Origin: Lineus longissimus
Taxonomy: Eukaryota; Nemertea; Pilidiophora; Heteronemertea; Lineidae
Length of the DNA stretch: 64,000 nt
Assembly (NCBI RefSeq): GCF_910592395.1
Contig: NC_088310.1
Span: 20,715,501-20,779,500 of the forward strand
Direction of reading: 5' to 3'
The position numbers and the translations under genes were made by a program. Position 1 is the stretch's first letter; each line of letters starts with the position of its first letter. The notes below the pieces were generated by a model that saw only the letters and a list, made by a program, of their open reading frames with translations, was not told the DNA's origin and ran no database searches. This document shows, piece by piece, positions 39,013 to 53,500 of the stretch.

Positions 39013-40272
39013 TTAGAAGTCATAATCTACCCCCTCCCGCCTGTAAATGTTAACATTTTGGGGACCACCAGCGTTCTTTCGAGCATACTGAGGTTCTTTT
39101 GGTATCCTCAGGACGTTGACCTCCTTTTTCGGAGCAGGTTTACTCGTGCAGCCAAGCGCAGATTTCAAATGCTTCCTGAACCGCCGATTGTGCGCGAAAT
39201 AGATGACAACTTTGGATACCAGAGTGAAATGAGACAGGAACATGCCTGCCGTCACAACACCATTAGGGAGGATAAGCTTCAGGATGGCGTCATAGACGTA
39301 GATATAATGCACGATGATATAAATAAGCCAGAGCAGGATGAAGAAAATCCAAGCGATCATTACAGTGATTGAAAGATCGAGATCCCTGACGCGGTATTTG
39401 TGGACACGCCTCCCGTCCAGCTTTTGGCGATCGTCATCTCCTACGGGCACCACGCTGAAGACCTTGTTATAGTCGGTTTCGTCGTCAGAGTCCGACTCGC
39501 CCAGGTAAGAGTCTCTCCCACCTCCACCGCCGCCCCCTGCGCCAGCCCGGCTGAGGTTGTTCCTAGTGGATAGCTGGGTTTCCTTGAATTTATCGCCGTA
39601 GTCAAGGTCAGCATCAGGTCCGTCATATGGGTGAATCTCCCGCTTCAGATCGTTGTATTTCTTGAATACGCATATGAAGCAGAAGAGAGTGAAAAGGAAG
39701 GGCATGCAATAGTTGAACATGAACATGGCATTCATCCTGCTGGCAGCCTTGGTGTTGTCAAAGGCACACTGGAACTCGAGGCCTTGGTAGCCAACCTCGC
39801 CCCATCCATAGACAGGGAACAGGGCCATGGCGATCTCGAAGATCCACAGGAACACCAGCATGACTATGACCACCACATCGTTGTAGAAACATTCGGCGTG
39901 AAGTGTCGGCTTCCAGAAACGAAGAACCCTTTCTATCGAGAAGATGGCGAAAGTGTGCATGTTCATAAGTTGGTACCATGTCGATATGACGACTTGCATC
40001 GTACAGAGAGTAGCGTCCGTGGAGAGCAGCAGCGTGGCAGATGAAGTATTGAACGCCGAAAGGACAGTGAATATCGTCCAGAGAACAACAGCTACGAAAT
40101 CAACCGCGACTAAGCTGATCAACATAAAGTTTGTAGGTACCCTGAGCCTCTTCCTTTTCCCGTACATGACTAGGAAGAGTATGTTGAGAATTATGCAGGG
40201 CAGGACCACAACGATAATCAAGAGAGCCCCGACTACCAATGGTGTCGTACCGTCCGTGTAAACCACATCCAT
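39013..40272 (-). CDS. Class A (rhodopsin-like) orphan GPCR, single exon, 419 aa
   Basis: Seven-transmembrane receptor coupling to G proteins (family knowledge); ligand unknown. Seen: N30 in TM1 and D58 in TM2, the disulfide pair C90 and C169, E114-R115-V116 in place of DRY followed by RFWKP, W143 in TM4 and P191 in TM5. TM6 (about 303-322) lacks the CWxP proline (WLIY). In TM7 the NPxxY position reads K354-V355-V-I-Y358. Position 348, where opsins bind retinal by lysine, is histidine, so it is not an opsin. The third loop is long and acidic with a run of seven glycines near 246-252. C375 may be palmitoylated. The start has a strong context, GCCATGG. The coding region is clearly more GC-rich than its flanks. 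Neighbours give no hint of ligand. Confidence 0.88.
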   Translation of the reverse strand: MDVVYTDGTTPLVVGALLIIVVVLPCIILNILFLVMYGKRKRLRVPTNFMLISLVAVDFVAVVLWTIFTVLSAFNTSSATLLLSTDATLCTMQVVISTWYQLMNMHTFAIFSIERVLRFWKPTLHAECFYNDVVVIVMLVFLWIFEIAMALFPVYGWGEVGYQGLEFQCAFDNTKAASRMNAMFMFNYCMPFLFTLFCFICVFKKYNDLKREIHPYDGPDADLDYGDKFKETQLSTRNNLSRAGAGGGGGGGRDSYLGESDSDDETDYNKVFSVVPVGDDDRQKLDGRRVHKYRVRDLDLSITVMIAWIFFILLWLIYIIVHYIYVYDAILKLILPNGVVTAGMFLSHFTLVSKVVIYFAHNRRFRKHLKSALGCTSKPAPKKEVNVLRIPKEPQYARKNAGGPQNVNIYRREGVDYDF

Positions 40273-43200
40273 GGCGAAAAGTTGTGTTGTCTTTCACTCA
40301 ACGAAAGATGTATGATAAGACTTGAACCAAAGTTGTCTTGTATCACAGGACCAGCGGTACGCTGGCTACGAAACGTAGTCAGGCAAATAGGGTGTAAAAC
40401 TGTCTACTTTTCTGGTCAATGAACAGTTTATCCACTATCTTAGTTAACAATTGACAAATAGTTAATCCATTTCTCTCGACACTTTCGTGGAAGTTTCTAC
40501 ACCTACTCACTCGATGTAAAAGCGTCCAAGGCAGGTATCAAGAATATCTCTTCAATACTTTGAGCTGAATACCAACCAATATATAAGCCTGAATTATCAG
40601 ATGCTTAATGTCAATGAATCTATTAATTCTTCTTAGATCGTATGCGAAAATTCCGAAGGACTCTCCCCGTAATCCTTGCCAGTCCAGCACACTAGAGTTT
40701 TATCAACCACTGAGCACTGTCAAGATATCGCTATTACCATATTCTCACAGCGCATAAGTAAATGTCCTACAGTTGCCATTGTCCCTTGCGCAAACACACT
40801 ATCGGCGTCATTTAATACAAATGCAGTACAAATATATATCAATCTCATTGAAATGGTACGTTATTTAGCAAGATATCACGAAGAAAGAGTGTTCAATATG
40901 AAGAGACGTGACCTCAATCTATTAATCATTAGCAGAATGGCCAAAATTTCAATGGACCGTCTCATGGTTTTATTATGGTCCTACCATAGTGACGTGACGT
41001 GATTAACCGTGCAATTTTCAATTTCGTCTTTAGAACATTCCATCTCATAATCACCCTGCGGTGCTATTTATCGGTCACGTATAATGAAACTGCGGGAAGC
41101 GAAATAAAATGAAAATGGGTGGTTATAAGAAATATAAATTATTGGCTTGGAGGCTAGCCATTATTGCTTGGGGGCATTGGTTCTTTATGTTAGGGTCGTC
41201 TCATGTTACATATCATGGTATTCTCCAAAGACAGTGTTTTTGTAATCATGCAGTGTGCCCTTAGAAAATATGGCTAAAAATAGGGTCTGTTCTACATTTT
41301 GGAACGCATTCGCTTAGTGACTTATATCATTTCGAAGGAGATATCCTTCAACAAAAACAGGACTCCGACATAGAATCACTTTCTCCTTCTGCCAAACTTC
41401 TTAAAAGAATATATAATACCACATTTAACATGCAGAATGTATATTTTGATCTAAATTTGAGATGCTCGTAACCAACATTTTGACCCACCAAGTCCTTGAT
41501 ATCGCGATAATGCATCTCTCGTATGGTTGTGATTTCTTCGGGAAACGATGTCTAGGGCTGTTAGACTAATGACTTACGTAGTCAAGATAAAATCTTGCTG
41601 AACCTGACCTCGATTTTAGAAGGACTCCCAAGTGGCATTTTAATGTCAGGGTTGAATACTACGGAGCTGATAAAGTGCGTTTTGTTAGAAAATGCGTCAC
41701 AACTAAATTTTGACATTTCGACGAAAATCTGCAAACTTAAAAAATGATGATAAAAGGACTTCCGGCGTTTAAAATGAGTGACTTCTTGACACTTGTTCTG
41801 GCATCATCCGCCCACGCTCGTTTTAGAATCAGAAAGTGGCGCGATCTCAGTCCATTAATGACGAACATTGCATAATGTTTGACCACGCAGACTCGTTATT
41901 TTGAGATGACGAACAACTGAATGATCTTTAAAACACTAACGGTATCATAAGATCAGGGCATTTGGTGAAGATGTGACCAGAATGTGATCTTGACAAGAGT
42001 TTTTAAATGAGGATTGGGACGATGTTCCTACTATGTTTGAATGTTATCTCTACTTATGAGGATCGGACGATGTTGGTGCCAATACTGATGGGAACGGGAT
42101 GGAGAGCAGAGAAGATAAAATCATTATTGGTCACACCATATACAGTCATGCTTTAAAGCTTACTCTATATCTGATTACGTCTCCATTTCGTTATATCTTA
42201 ATACTAAAAGAAAGAATCTGTAGAGAGCTCACTGGCAGCAGGAGACTGTTTGGACCACGCTTATCGTTTTTGGAAAAAATGTCAATGTTATGTTGTTCGA
42301 ATGGAATCTGTCATTGAAAGACATCACCTATATTATGACACGGTATCATCATCTATCTTTGGACACCATGTAACGAACTGTATAGGTGAATGAGCGCAAA
42401 AACCTCACAGATAGCCGACGAAACTGCTAGACGAAACAGAAAGATAACATGATAATGTCACCAGTCTCTAAACTATGTTAATGGTAGTTTGCTGACGTCA
42501 GCAGAGTTATCATCGTAATAATCATCATGTCCTTGTCTGCACTTTGATAACGGTCATGCGCTAGAACTGGGACAACATATTTCGACGGCTTGTCCATTGT
42601 CCTCGTCTGTGCCAATCGGTACAACCACAATCTGTCATAGTGAGTATTAAAGAGGAAATTCATGCAAAATCCCCTCATAGGGTAATTTTGGAGTGTGGCT
42701 TCAGAACATTCGAGGGTCTTATCTTAATGGAATCTCCTGGCTATATAGTGTTGAGATCATAAATATGCTTTCATCTAGATTCCCTTGGCAGCGGTAGACT
42801 CCGACTTCTAGCTTTTCACTTTATGAGACATATTCGTATCTTTAAATTGCAGTGGCGTTATAACTAGGTTGTCGAGAAGTCCAGACAACTTTTTTTGAAG
42901 TGCATCATCTGCAAACGTCATCATTCTTATAAACAAACACGAAAAAAATGTGTCTGAGAATGGCGGAAGTAAACAATAACTGTCAAGTGTTAACTTGTTG
43001 AAGTTTGAGGACATGACACTTGTGATGTTTGACAATCATTTGACATGACTTTTGATACAACATTAAATAAATATCAGAGTTCATTTGTTTGACTTAAATA
43101 GCTTGAAACCTTATCTTCCATGGCATGATGGTAATGACGTCCTTGGAGGCAAATGGCTTCGCCAATGTCGCGTTAGCTGTGCTAGTATTGTCTGGAGGAC

Positions 43201-46200
43201 ATCCCTTGCTGGTGCAACAGGGTAACACTGGAAAAAACCAGTGTCATGTTTGTGGTTGGTACTCATGTCTTTTCTATTTGGGGAAACAAGAGAATAACAG
43301 GTCAACCTGTCTTTGAGCATTCCCGAACAATGAGGGGAAACACTCAGAAATTGTCACTCTGGCATGAACATGATATAATAGGGGGGGGGGGGGGCTCCTG
43401 AGCCAATAATGCCCCTGCTGATCCCAGTATCTCTCCAGCATCATACCATTTAGTAATATCACTCCCCATCTATAAGGATGCCAAGAACCATCATTTAAAA
43501 CTCTGTATGGTTTATCAATCTCACCACAATAGCCAGCAACAACCCACCAGTATAACTGGCAAATATTATTTTTATGAATCATAATATTCTCAGAAATGAA
43601 TTTATCAATCTAATCTCAACCAATTCACAATTTTCCAAAGCTGCCAATACCAACCGCCATTAACAAGATATAACTGCAAAAAGAGTATATAGCCTCAGAC
43701 CCTTCTTTTCCTTCAATGCTTATAACTGGTCTAAATCTAATAAAATATCCCAGTTATTATTGCCAGAGCTTTAAAATTATAAAGATCAGTGAAGAAAGAC
43801 GGATGGTGAATTGGGAAAGTTCAGGACATTAATAGAAATCTCAACAGATAATCCTAAAGAAATAAATCAGTGACGCGATGATGTTTTATGATGTTTGCTT
43901 GGAGAGGTTTACTGTTATTGTACAGAAGAACTGGTAGCACGCAGGTCAATGGCCATTCGTTGAAATGATATTGCACGGCTTGACAAAGTGCGAAAAGCTG
44001 TTAAGAATGAATTATATTAACCCTATAGTTAAATTTTTAAATTGTCACTCACTAAATTTGTCCAGTTTGAGCATATTTCTTCATAAAGTGCCAGCTTCTC
44101 TCATTCGCGTATTGGCCACTATGTTGTATCTAAAGATGTTGGCAAGGACTAGCCTGCCATACTAAAGAGAAATCAATTTTCCAGGTCATCTTTGATAAAA
44201 TAGCTGAACAAAAAATATGCTAAATCAGTTTTCATAGGAAAGCTCATTGCAAAGAGATATAATGTACACATCTTTTGTCAACCTCAGAGGCCCGATTCCA
44301 CTGGAACATTTTCCAGCTGCGTTTTCCCCCTGGCAAAACTACACTGGTTTCTGTGGTTGGCATAGTTCTGCTGCTCACCAATTGTGCTTTATTGATATTC
44401 GCTAGAGGTGATAGTTGTTTTGCTGTGGCGACAACCCCAACAAGAAAATGCTTAAGTGGAATCAGGGCTTTAGGGCATAAGCCTACATTATAGCTTAAAG
44501 TACAAAGATCTTTTCAATCTTATAACTGTAGGTATAACTGTAGGCCTATACCTATCCAACAGGGTAAAATATCAACAATTTCAATAAATGACCTGTTGTC
44601 AACCTGGTTGAACTTAAGCAGAGCATTTTGTGATTTGATAAAACGATCTGTACCCTCTTGAATAGGAATTGTTCAGTGTTGATCACATGCACGCCAAAAG
44701 TATTCAAACTTCTTAAAGAATTGATCATTTCTGTATCAAATATCAGCCTTTAGGGGCACTGTGAAAATACAAAGATATCAAGTCGGTTCACTTTCTTCAG
44801 CAGAGACAAAGACGGCAGGTAAAGTGTCAATGCATCGATTGAGACACTCCTAGGGAATTCCTGAGAACGCTCCTCTGTGACATTTGGGCCATTGTACACA
44901 ACACTGTTCACAGTCATTCGATCTCTTTTTGATTGCATGCACAGAAAATAATTTCTTAAAGGGACAACTTGGGCGTGGTATTTACCTAGCCAGGAGGATA
45001 ATGACTCTGCTTGTCACCATGGGCCGCCACATGTACTATCACACTCATGCTGAGTTCTAATTATGATTTTGGACAGTGTTGGGAGGCGGTTCATGATTAC
45101 AGGCAGGCCTATGATTACACCCCGTTGTGCATTCTTTATTGCAGTTCAAAACAGTGCCCTCATGCACTTATCATATGCTTGCAAATTCACTGAAACTTTC
45201 TTGTCAGTGAATAACACACACACACCTTAAAATCACTTGTTTACTTTCCAGTTCAAATAGATCATTCTAGGTCATTACTATACTATGACTGGAATCCACA
45301 TACATGCCTTCCACCCACTGAAAATGATAGTCAAAACACCTCTCAATTAAACAGGATAGTCCAAAGCAGAACCTCTCTATTAGGTACACCCTTAGGATTG
45401 TTGTATAACAGGACTATCTTTGATAACAATTATTAGAATTGCCTGAAAAAGTATTAGTACGCATCAAAAGCGAACAAGAGCCCTGCAATGTCTGCACAAT
45501 TAGGTTGTTCAGCTGAATGAAATGATACTGAGGCAGACAGAACATGACCAGTAAATAAACACATCAAATTGTTTTGACCCAGAATTTCCCTCGATCAAAA
45601 CAACAGGTCAGATAAACTCATCAAAATGCTGTAGCAGAAGGAAATGGAGTCCATGAAAACAAATTAGTAGAAAGAAATGAAAACAACACAATTAGCACAT
45701 CATTTATCTTTTCTTTTTTTTTCTTCGAAAAAGAAGCACAATTTCATTTCATGACATACAACACTGTCTTTTCATACTGAACATTCCAAAATATCATGCA
45801 CAGAAAAGACAATTATTTGGAATTCTCTGCAAAGACTGTCAACAAAACCCTCTTTCATAATGAAAGATTGACATCAACTCCCGAAGTTGGCAACATATCA
45901 CCATTGCATATGTTGACAGAGGAAGTTCACTTATGACGTCTGCTCAAACTTGGGTGTAAACAACTTAACTTGTACAGTGTGTATCAAAATAATTGAACAC
46001 TCAAGCCAAGCTGCAAAAAGTGTTTACAATACCGTAAAGCTGTGTTTGACATTTGGGCTTTCTGGGTTTTGTCAAAGCGTCTACTACATATATAAGACAA
46101 AACACAATGGAATGTACAGGAATGGACGGAATAATTTCAATAAAACTTATCAAACTTAAAATGTATACTGCCCTGCATGGGATCAGTAAAACATGGCCAG

Positions 46201-47537
46201 CCAAGTTCTAAAATGCAAAATTGAAGCGTTCAAAGGTAAAAGAACTCTTCAAGTTCATTTTCATATATTCAATATATTCTTATTAACAATTAGGAATGTG
46301 TTTCAAAATGTCTGGACTGAAAAAAAAAAAAACTCATTCGTTCCAGTGAAATAAATATGGGTGAGGTAAACAGACAATAAGTGTACTGTTTATATATATT
46401 TACATATTGTGTACAGTAATTTATCTACCGGTAATAAAAACTGTGTAAAACTCAACTTGTACCAAAACCAAAGCCCTTACAAGAATTAGAAGGACTCTGT
46501 ACTAACACACTAAACTAGCAGGACATCAACCATCAGGAAATGTACCTGGCAATATGATTGATAGATTAGATGTCTTAGAGTTGACTATATTAGGATAGTA
46601 ACAATACATAGACCACAAAGCTTCTTTTTAAGAAAGTGAAATTATACCACAAAACTTCACAAAATACTGTTGAACAGCCTAAGTGGACAGCGGATACCCC
46701 ACACACTCATGTACACCAACCAGTTCAGTGCTAGTGTTGTGGTTACAATGCCATTATCTGGTAAAGGCCCGAACTAAAAATTCACTTGGACCTTAATTCG
46801 TTTAGCCTAGCAGGTGCTGCCACCTAAACAATCTTGAAGGGACTGATTGATGGTGCAGTGAATTGACCAGGCAGACTTGGAACAGGCGATCTTCCCCATC
46901 AGTTTCACAATTAATGAGAGGGTTCAAATGCATGCACTCATTTTCACTGTAAGCTCACATTTACATACATTGTATAGTCCTCAACACTTCTATCTATTCA
47001 TATAAAACAGATATTTCACATAACACTGCTTTTTATATTCCGGCACACAGTACCAAGCAGTACAGCATAAGTCTAGTTGGCACACTCGCTGTTCTAATTT
47101 TGAAAGATACATCTCTGACCTCTACTGGACTCACACGGTCTCTTTCCTTGGATCCGACTCAGGGTCTTAATGATTCTCTCCAATCCTATTCACACATTTT
47201 GAAGACAGTTAAATCATCATGTATGAAGCTGACTAAGGCAATAAAGTTCAAAAGTTCTATGACCAAGGGAAGTTGTCAATGCCGCTATCTGTTGCCTTGC
47301 ACTGAAATAAAATGAGATCAGCATGAGACAGGCTTTCACTCACGAAATAGTATCATTAAAGCCTTGTAGCTGAAAATCAGTCAGCAGTTGTTCAAAAACT
47401 CATTGAATTGTGACATTTTCAGCACTCAAGACGCATGGCGGCAGAGAACTTCATCATAGACTGCTTGTTCTTATGTCTAATAATTTCTTGTCTGTTCTCT
47501 TTCATTCATGTTTTACTTGTACATATATTTTCTATCT
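40273..47537. other. Intergenic DNA between GPCR and KIF6, including the probable KIF6 3' UTR
   Basis: No recognisable coding exon. The interval holds a G14 run near 43381-43394, a perfect 12-bp CRE palindrome (42491-42502), a small terminal-inverted-repeat candidate (44290-44468) and A- and T-runs. The AT-rich DNA just below 47538 is likely KIF6 3' UTR, but I cannot place its end. Confidence 0.4.
44290..44468. mobile_element. Possible small MITE with 13/14-bp terminal inverted repeats
   Basis: GCCCGATTCCACT at 44290-44302 is matched in reverse complement by AGTGGAATCAGGGC at 44455-44468, with one extra base. Length 179 bp. No convincing target-site duplication is seen. Confidence 0.3.
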
Positions 47538-50500
47538 TCAATTCCTACCTTGTTTGAGGATATTCTGTCTTGCCTTGACAAATGCCATGATGTCAGCATC
47601 AGCTCGTGGATCTCCTGTCAGGTTGATGGAGGACGCACTATCAGAGGAGGCACTACAAACAAAGAAAATATCAACTAAAATTTACGCTGGACTTGGCAGT
47701 GTTTGCAACAGACAAAATCTCCTTTGAATGGGAGCGAATTCCTTTGATAACCAGCTTTTTTATCAAGCTGTTCGTTGCACTCAAAAGACCAGTGATTAAG
47801 AATTGTCAATCATTTAAAGGTTCACAAAAGGCACTGCGGATTACTAACCCGTCTGCAATGAATCTGAGAGGCAAACTCTCTTCGGTGCCGACTCTTTGAA
47901 GCCCAATGCAAACAGAACTAGTCGAGTTCTTCATATGACCTTGGACCTACCCTGTACTCCTCATAGACTTTGAAGAATCCCCTCTATGGTTATCATAATT
48001 GTTTGACGCCTTGGCTGAGCCCAGGCCTATGCTCTGTCTCACATGGGCTGGGATTGGCGGCCGATGGTACCCTAGGCTTGAGGATGACTCAGAAGACATT
48101 GAACTCTGAAAAATTTAAATCAGATAATATTGTGGATTCAGTTTTCTGGTCAGGATCAGGAAACATCACTTTTTGCTCCACAACAAAGATAAGTGTAGTT
48201 ATTAAGACAATCATTTTGGTATCAAGACCTGAGTATACGTATCTTCAGTGAATTGCACTTTATTTTCAGAGGTGCATGGTTTTAGATAAGGATAGGATAT
48301 ATGTCATTTTAATAAGTCAACTGAACTCAAGATGGTCAACTGAGATGGAACTATCAAGGAACCCAGGCAGTTCATCACTGGACGATGGATAATTTTACCA
48401 TTGACTCTCCAGGGGGGATTTTTTCCTTTAAAGCCAGGTCAGAGGAAAGGGACTATTGCTGGTATTTTTGGTGTACACTGACCTGTCTTGACTGGCCCTC
48501 AAGCTGGGGTGTAATTGGTGGTGTCTTCCACGCAGCTTTTGTCTTCCCTGGCATATTGTGGACATGTTTCTGATGAGCCTGTCAAAGGAAAACACCATGA
48601 AGAAAGTTTGTAAGTGACTTGTTAACTTGTAACAACACAAAGGAATGTAGATCACATCACTGACCCAAATCAAGACTGTTACACACACTGCCCCATGCAG
48701 TAGTTAAGATTAAGGCCTGCTGTTGAATTCAATGTCCAGCTGTCTGACCATGCATCAGGGAGACCTTGACAAGTCAGCTTGAATGAAGAGTAAACTAACA
48801 ACCTCAAAGGTTCCAGGACCATCCACTGAGTTAAACAAATACGGGTTCCGATGATGTATCACACCATTAAATGACTTCAATTCTCACCTCCACTGAAGCA
48901 GCCTGTTCTGCCCACCAAATCTCAAAATCTTTCATCAGTTTGACCTTGTGATTTTCTAGTAAATGTTGCAGATGTTCTATCTCTGCTTTCAAGGCTCTCA
49001 GCCGTGCGAACGATTCTTTATAGATGGCCTTATCCTCTTCCATCTGGTGTCTCAGCTGTTGCTCCTTTTCATCAGGCTCGGCATTATCTGGGTCAACTAG
49101 GCCCTGCATCATGAGGGACATCCGGTGCTGCTCTATTTGTGCTTTAACTTTATCTAAAACAGGATAAAATCAATTAGCTAATGAGCTTGACTTATATTGT
49201 TTCTTGAAGTACCTTACAGCTGGACTATCTCAATATCAGTGATCTCTTCAAAGTTAAGAAAGAAGTTAAATGAATTCAAAGTAAGGAGACATTTTCAATT
49301 TTTTCTTAATGCTCATAGCAATGCAAAGTAATCATAATGATGTATATCACTTTAACTTGGAAGTTAACCTTTGAGGTTATTTAAAGGTCATAGAGACTAG
49401 CATTCACTGCGACTTGTTTTTCACAGCTTGGTGTGTCGTCAGAGTACAAACCCGTGCCAAGAACATATATACACAATGTACAACAGGCAAATGTAATGAG
49501 GCTCAACAATAACATAGAAACAGGGAATGGCTAAAATTTATATCATAAGACTTACTGATATTGCTTCTTGATTTGTTGACCCTCTCCCCAAGAGTCTTTG
49601 CCTCTCCATACCGCTGCTTCAGGAGGACCTTGTTGCCGTCTATCGATTGGTTCTCATTGTAATCCCGCCGGAAGATTTCGAAGGCTTCTTGGCGACCAAG
49701 GGATAGGTCTCCCACTGAAGAAGAGGAGCAAACTGATGAGTCATGACCGTAAAAAATGAAACGAGCATAGGTATTTCAAATGATTCTTGGATGCCAGCCA
49801 TTATCCCACTTGTACTGAGGATTGTGGTGGTGTTTTAGGTTGTTGTGCCCTAGATCACACTCACAGGTTGAGCCCTAGCCAATGCCCCGACTTTGAGAAA
49901 TAGCCAGCACAAAACTATATTGGGGAACTTACATGATTTACAAGACCTTAGACCAAAGCGAGTTGTTAGGAAACGATTCCATGTATCTTCAAACAGGTCG
50001 GGCAAAACCGGCTCGTTGATGAAATTGAATGAAGTACACAGCATGATGTGATAGTAGCAATGGTGACTTGAGTTGCAATCGCCTCGAAGAATATCAATGA
50101 AAAGGACTACAATCCAGGAATTTATGATAGCAGCGTAATCACAAAGGGAATCATGAAATTGAAACGACACAAAAAAGAAATGTTTCCACAGAATTTAGTC
50201 AATAATGGTCCCAACCACTGCCGAACCAAAACACAATACAGCCATTTCTAGTGTAGATACTAGGCTAACCAAGTGTTTACCACACTGCAAAAGATGTTAG
50301 GGGTTAACTAGGTTGGAAGTTTGAAAAGGGTCGGGGAGAAAAAACTGAGGTGTGAAAAATATGGTCCAGGAGACTACACATTAGATAATGAACAAAATCT
50401 GCATATATTATGAACACAGCATTATTTTATGGACCATTAGCCTGCTTTAAACCCATGGGTGGCAGTCTTGTGATGGTTGGGTGATGCAACTGGGATTCGG

Positions 50501-53500
50501 ACCCTTGTATTATAAAAGATGACTTGTCGCCGATAGAAATGAAAGCCACAATTAGTTAATGCCACTTACAAATTTTTGCTTTAGTTTTTTCTTCAAGCTG
50601 GTCTTTCGGTGGGTCTTTATGAAATCTGGCACTCGGCGGTCTCCGTTGTGTCTGTTCCTTATTAGAAAGATCCTCGGACATGCTCCGCTTTTGTTTCGAT
50701 AGGTGATCACTACTACTACCATTGAGAAGGATGTTTCGGCTGCTTGGAGGGCGTGGGACACTGGCAGAATGACTTCTGCCATCGTGACCACCAGCTTCAA
50801 GTTGTGATATGGCGTCTGCTGCACGTTTCTTCTCTTTCTTCAGCATATTCACGAGGATGTATGAAAGAGGTCAAGGAAAAGACAAATACCGGTACATGTG
50901 CAACTATCTTAACATAAACCACAGGAAGAGGTTTTGAAGGAAACCTCTGTAGATCCCATATTTTTTTACTGTCACAGTCGGGAATCAAATATAACAGACA
51001 TTATGTCTTTAAGACATCACCTTAGGGGATTTAGGGGCAAGGGTAAATGGAATTGTGTAAGCTTGCCAATTAATATCGCCAGCATGTGCAAAACGAGTAG
51101 TGCTCAAACACAGCAATATGACTATAGCTATGCATGACTAAAAGAGCTACCCAGCTTAGCTGGAAATGATGCAAAGCGCTACATTTGTCAAATACCACAT
51201 GATATTGATGGCCCCCTTAACTTTACTAATTCATTATGCACAGACTGAAAAGTTCTAAAGGATACTAATTTCATTGTCTCTCTGTAATATCAGTCCTTTT
51301 AATTTCTTTGATTCCTGATCATCATAAACGGATGGACCATCTCTGTCAAATGGCACATCTCTTTGTGGTTGATTGGACGGACTCGACTCAGCAGGGGGTC
51401 GTTCCACAACATGCCTCTGTAAAAGTGATGAACTTGAGTGAGGTGCACCTCAAACAGTGGTACATAGTGTACAGATAGATGGCATGTATTTCTGCAGAGG
51501 TATTTGCAGAGGCGACAGGAGGAATTCCTCTGGGAGTTGATATCAGAGTTTATACTTATCGGCACACATTTTACAATTGATTACAGTCAATGTGTTTTGA
51601 ATCAAAAACTCACCTTTAAAATTCCAAAACATTGTTGTATTTTTCTCATATCAGCACCAACAGATAATACAGCTTCGGGATCTTTATCATCAATATACTG
51701 GTTCACAATCTGCTCACACCTGTAAAATGAAGCCAGAAATTGACAAAGTTAAAAGTTTGCATGGCTATTAGCCAAATTGCATCGGTAAATAACTCATCAG
51801 GCTGGAGTTTATCCCGGTTTCTGTAGCATTAAGTGATTAGGAGTATTACTCCCCTTGGTCTATCAGTGGTTAACCAGTAACCTTTCATACCCTTGGTTGG
51901 AGAGAAGCCATGTAAGGTTGGGGGTTTGCTCTAGAACATTGTGATGAAACAGCTGTTATCCTTCCGAGTGTTGAAATCGCACAACCATTAGATGTTAAAA
52001 AAACCCAGGTGGTCTGAAAACAAGCCCAGTACACTCACCACTTGAGTTCCTCCTCTGTGAGAGCATCATTCCTCTGTTCTCCTGTTGCCATGGACAATTC
52101 CTCTTTCAAACCCTGAATCTCTTTTTTCAGCTTCAAAATCAAAAGCTTTGGATCGAGCTCCTCGTTCAGAATGGCATCATTCTTGATGAGCGCCACTCTT
52201 TGGGCAAACCGACACGTTGATATAGTCTCCTAGAAGAAGATTTGAAAAACCTTTTCAGCATACATTATTCCAGTTCGTCTGATCTTTATATGCCAAGTTG
52301 ACTTAGGAGCTTTCAACAGTTATGGTCTCATCTACGCCCTGACTTAAGCACACAACTTTGAGTCTTCTTCTTTTGCTTTCAAGACCCCTAAAACTACAAC
52401 TCTGTGGTGGAGACATAAGTGGCTTGCCATTTCTAGTCTTGTTCTTGACCCAGAGTCAAACACATTCAAAGATCTACAGAGTGCTAAGGCATTCAGCTGG
52501 CAATAAGGGTAGGCAGAAAAACGAAAAGTCACTTACATCAATATTTTTCTTCTCAACTGAACATGTTGCAATCATGGTCGTCATACAGTTTCCACCCAGG
52601 CTGTCCCGCAGCACTGACGTCATCATGGAATTCCTGTATGGCACATGTTGTCGATTCTTCTCCCCCAAAGCTACGATCACTTGTTCGAGATAGTGTAGCG
52701 ACAAGTTGATGTACTTTGCCTCTGTCAATAGCACCCCATTTACACCAGTTTTTGAAACCCTCTCCGATCTAAAAGGACACAATACCAGATAGATGATGAT
52801 AATGATGTTACAGAAATTGAAGCAACAATAGCTACGTTTTCTATCTCTTGTCTTGGGAGTTCAATCAGATTGTCAAAAGAAGGTTACAAACTATCCTGGC
52901 TTTATGATAACCTTGATAAAATGCATATACAGCAAGCTTAAACATTGCATCTCATGGTACGCGAGTTAAATCAAGGTTTGATGTCGGTGGCTCTAAAAAT
53001 ATACGGAAATTTATGATCCGAGATGACGATTTTTAGAATAACATTACATGTCTTACCCAGCCAAGTCCACTAAATGCAACTTTGACCTTTTGACTGTGGC
53101 TGAACCAGTTTCCCTGGACATGATGTGTATGGTGAAGATACAATGTGACCGTGTGGAGGCTTGGTTCATTGGCGTCTGCAACAAGAGACTGTCAAATTAA
53201 TAGCAATTCAACACACTGATTACAAAAGAACATTGTGGTTAACGGGTTCATTGGATAAGGAAATAAGAAAGAAACAAATGACTTATTCAGTGTGTTGATG
53301 AAAATACACTGCTAACCTCAGCAATCATTCTGTTTGTATCACCAAGGAAGAGCAGGTTCAATGCATCCTCTTCACTTGCTGCAGTGTGGGTGGAAAGATT
53401 CTTTAAGTGGATATTTTGATCAGCATCCTCCATCAGGGCAACTTTCCTGCAAAAGAAGGAGGAATTGTTATTGCTGCCAAAAGAGGTAAGAGCAACTGAA

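Noticed and set aside
39631-40044. 137-aa plus-strand open frame
   Set aside because: It is antisense to the GPCR, whose motifs clearly set the coding strand.
42491-42502. Perfect GCTGACGTCAGC palindrome as a promoter CRE
   Set aside because: No gene start is visible nearby; a chance or distal site cannot be separated.
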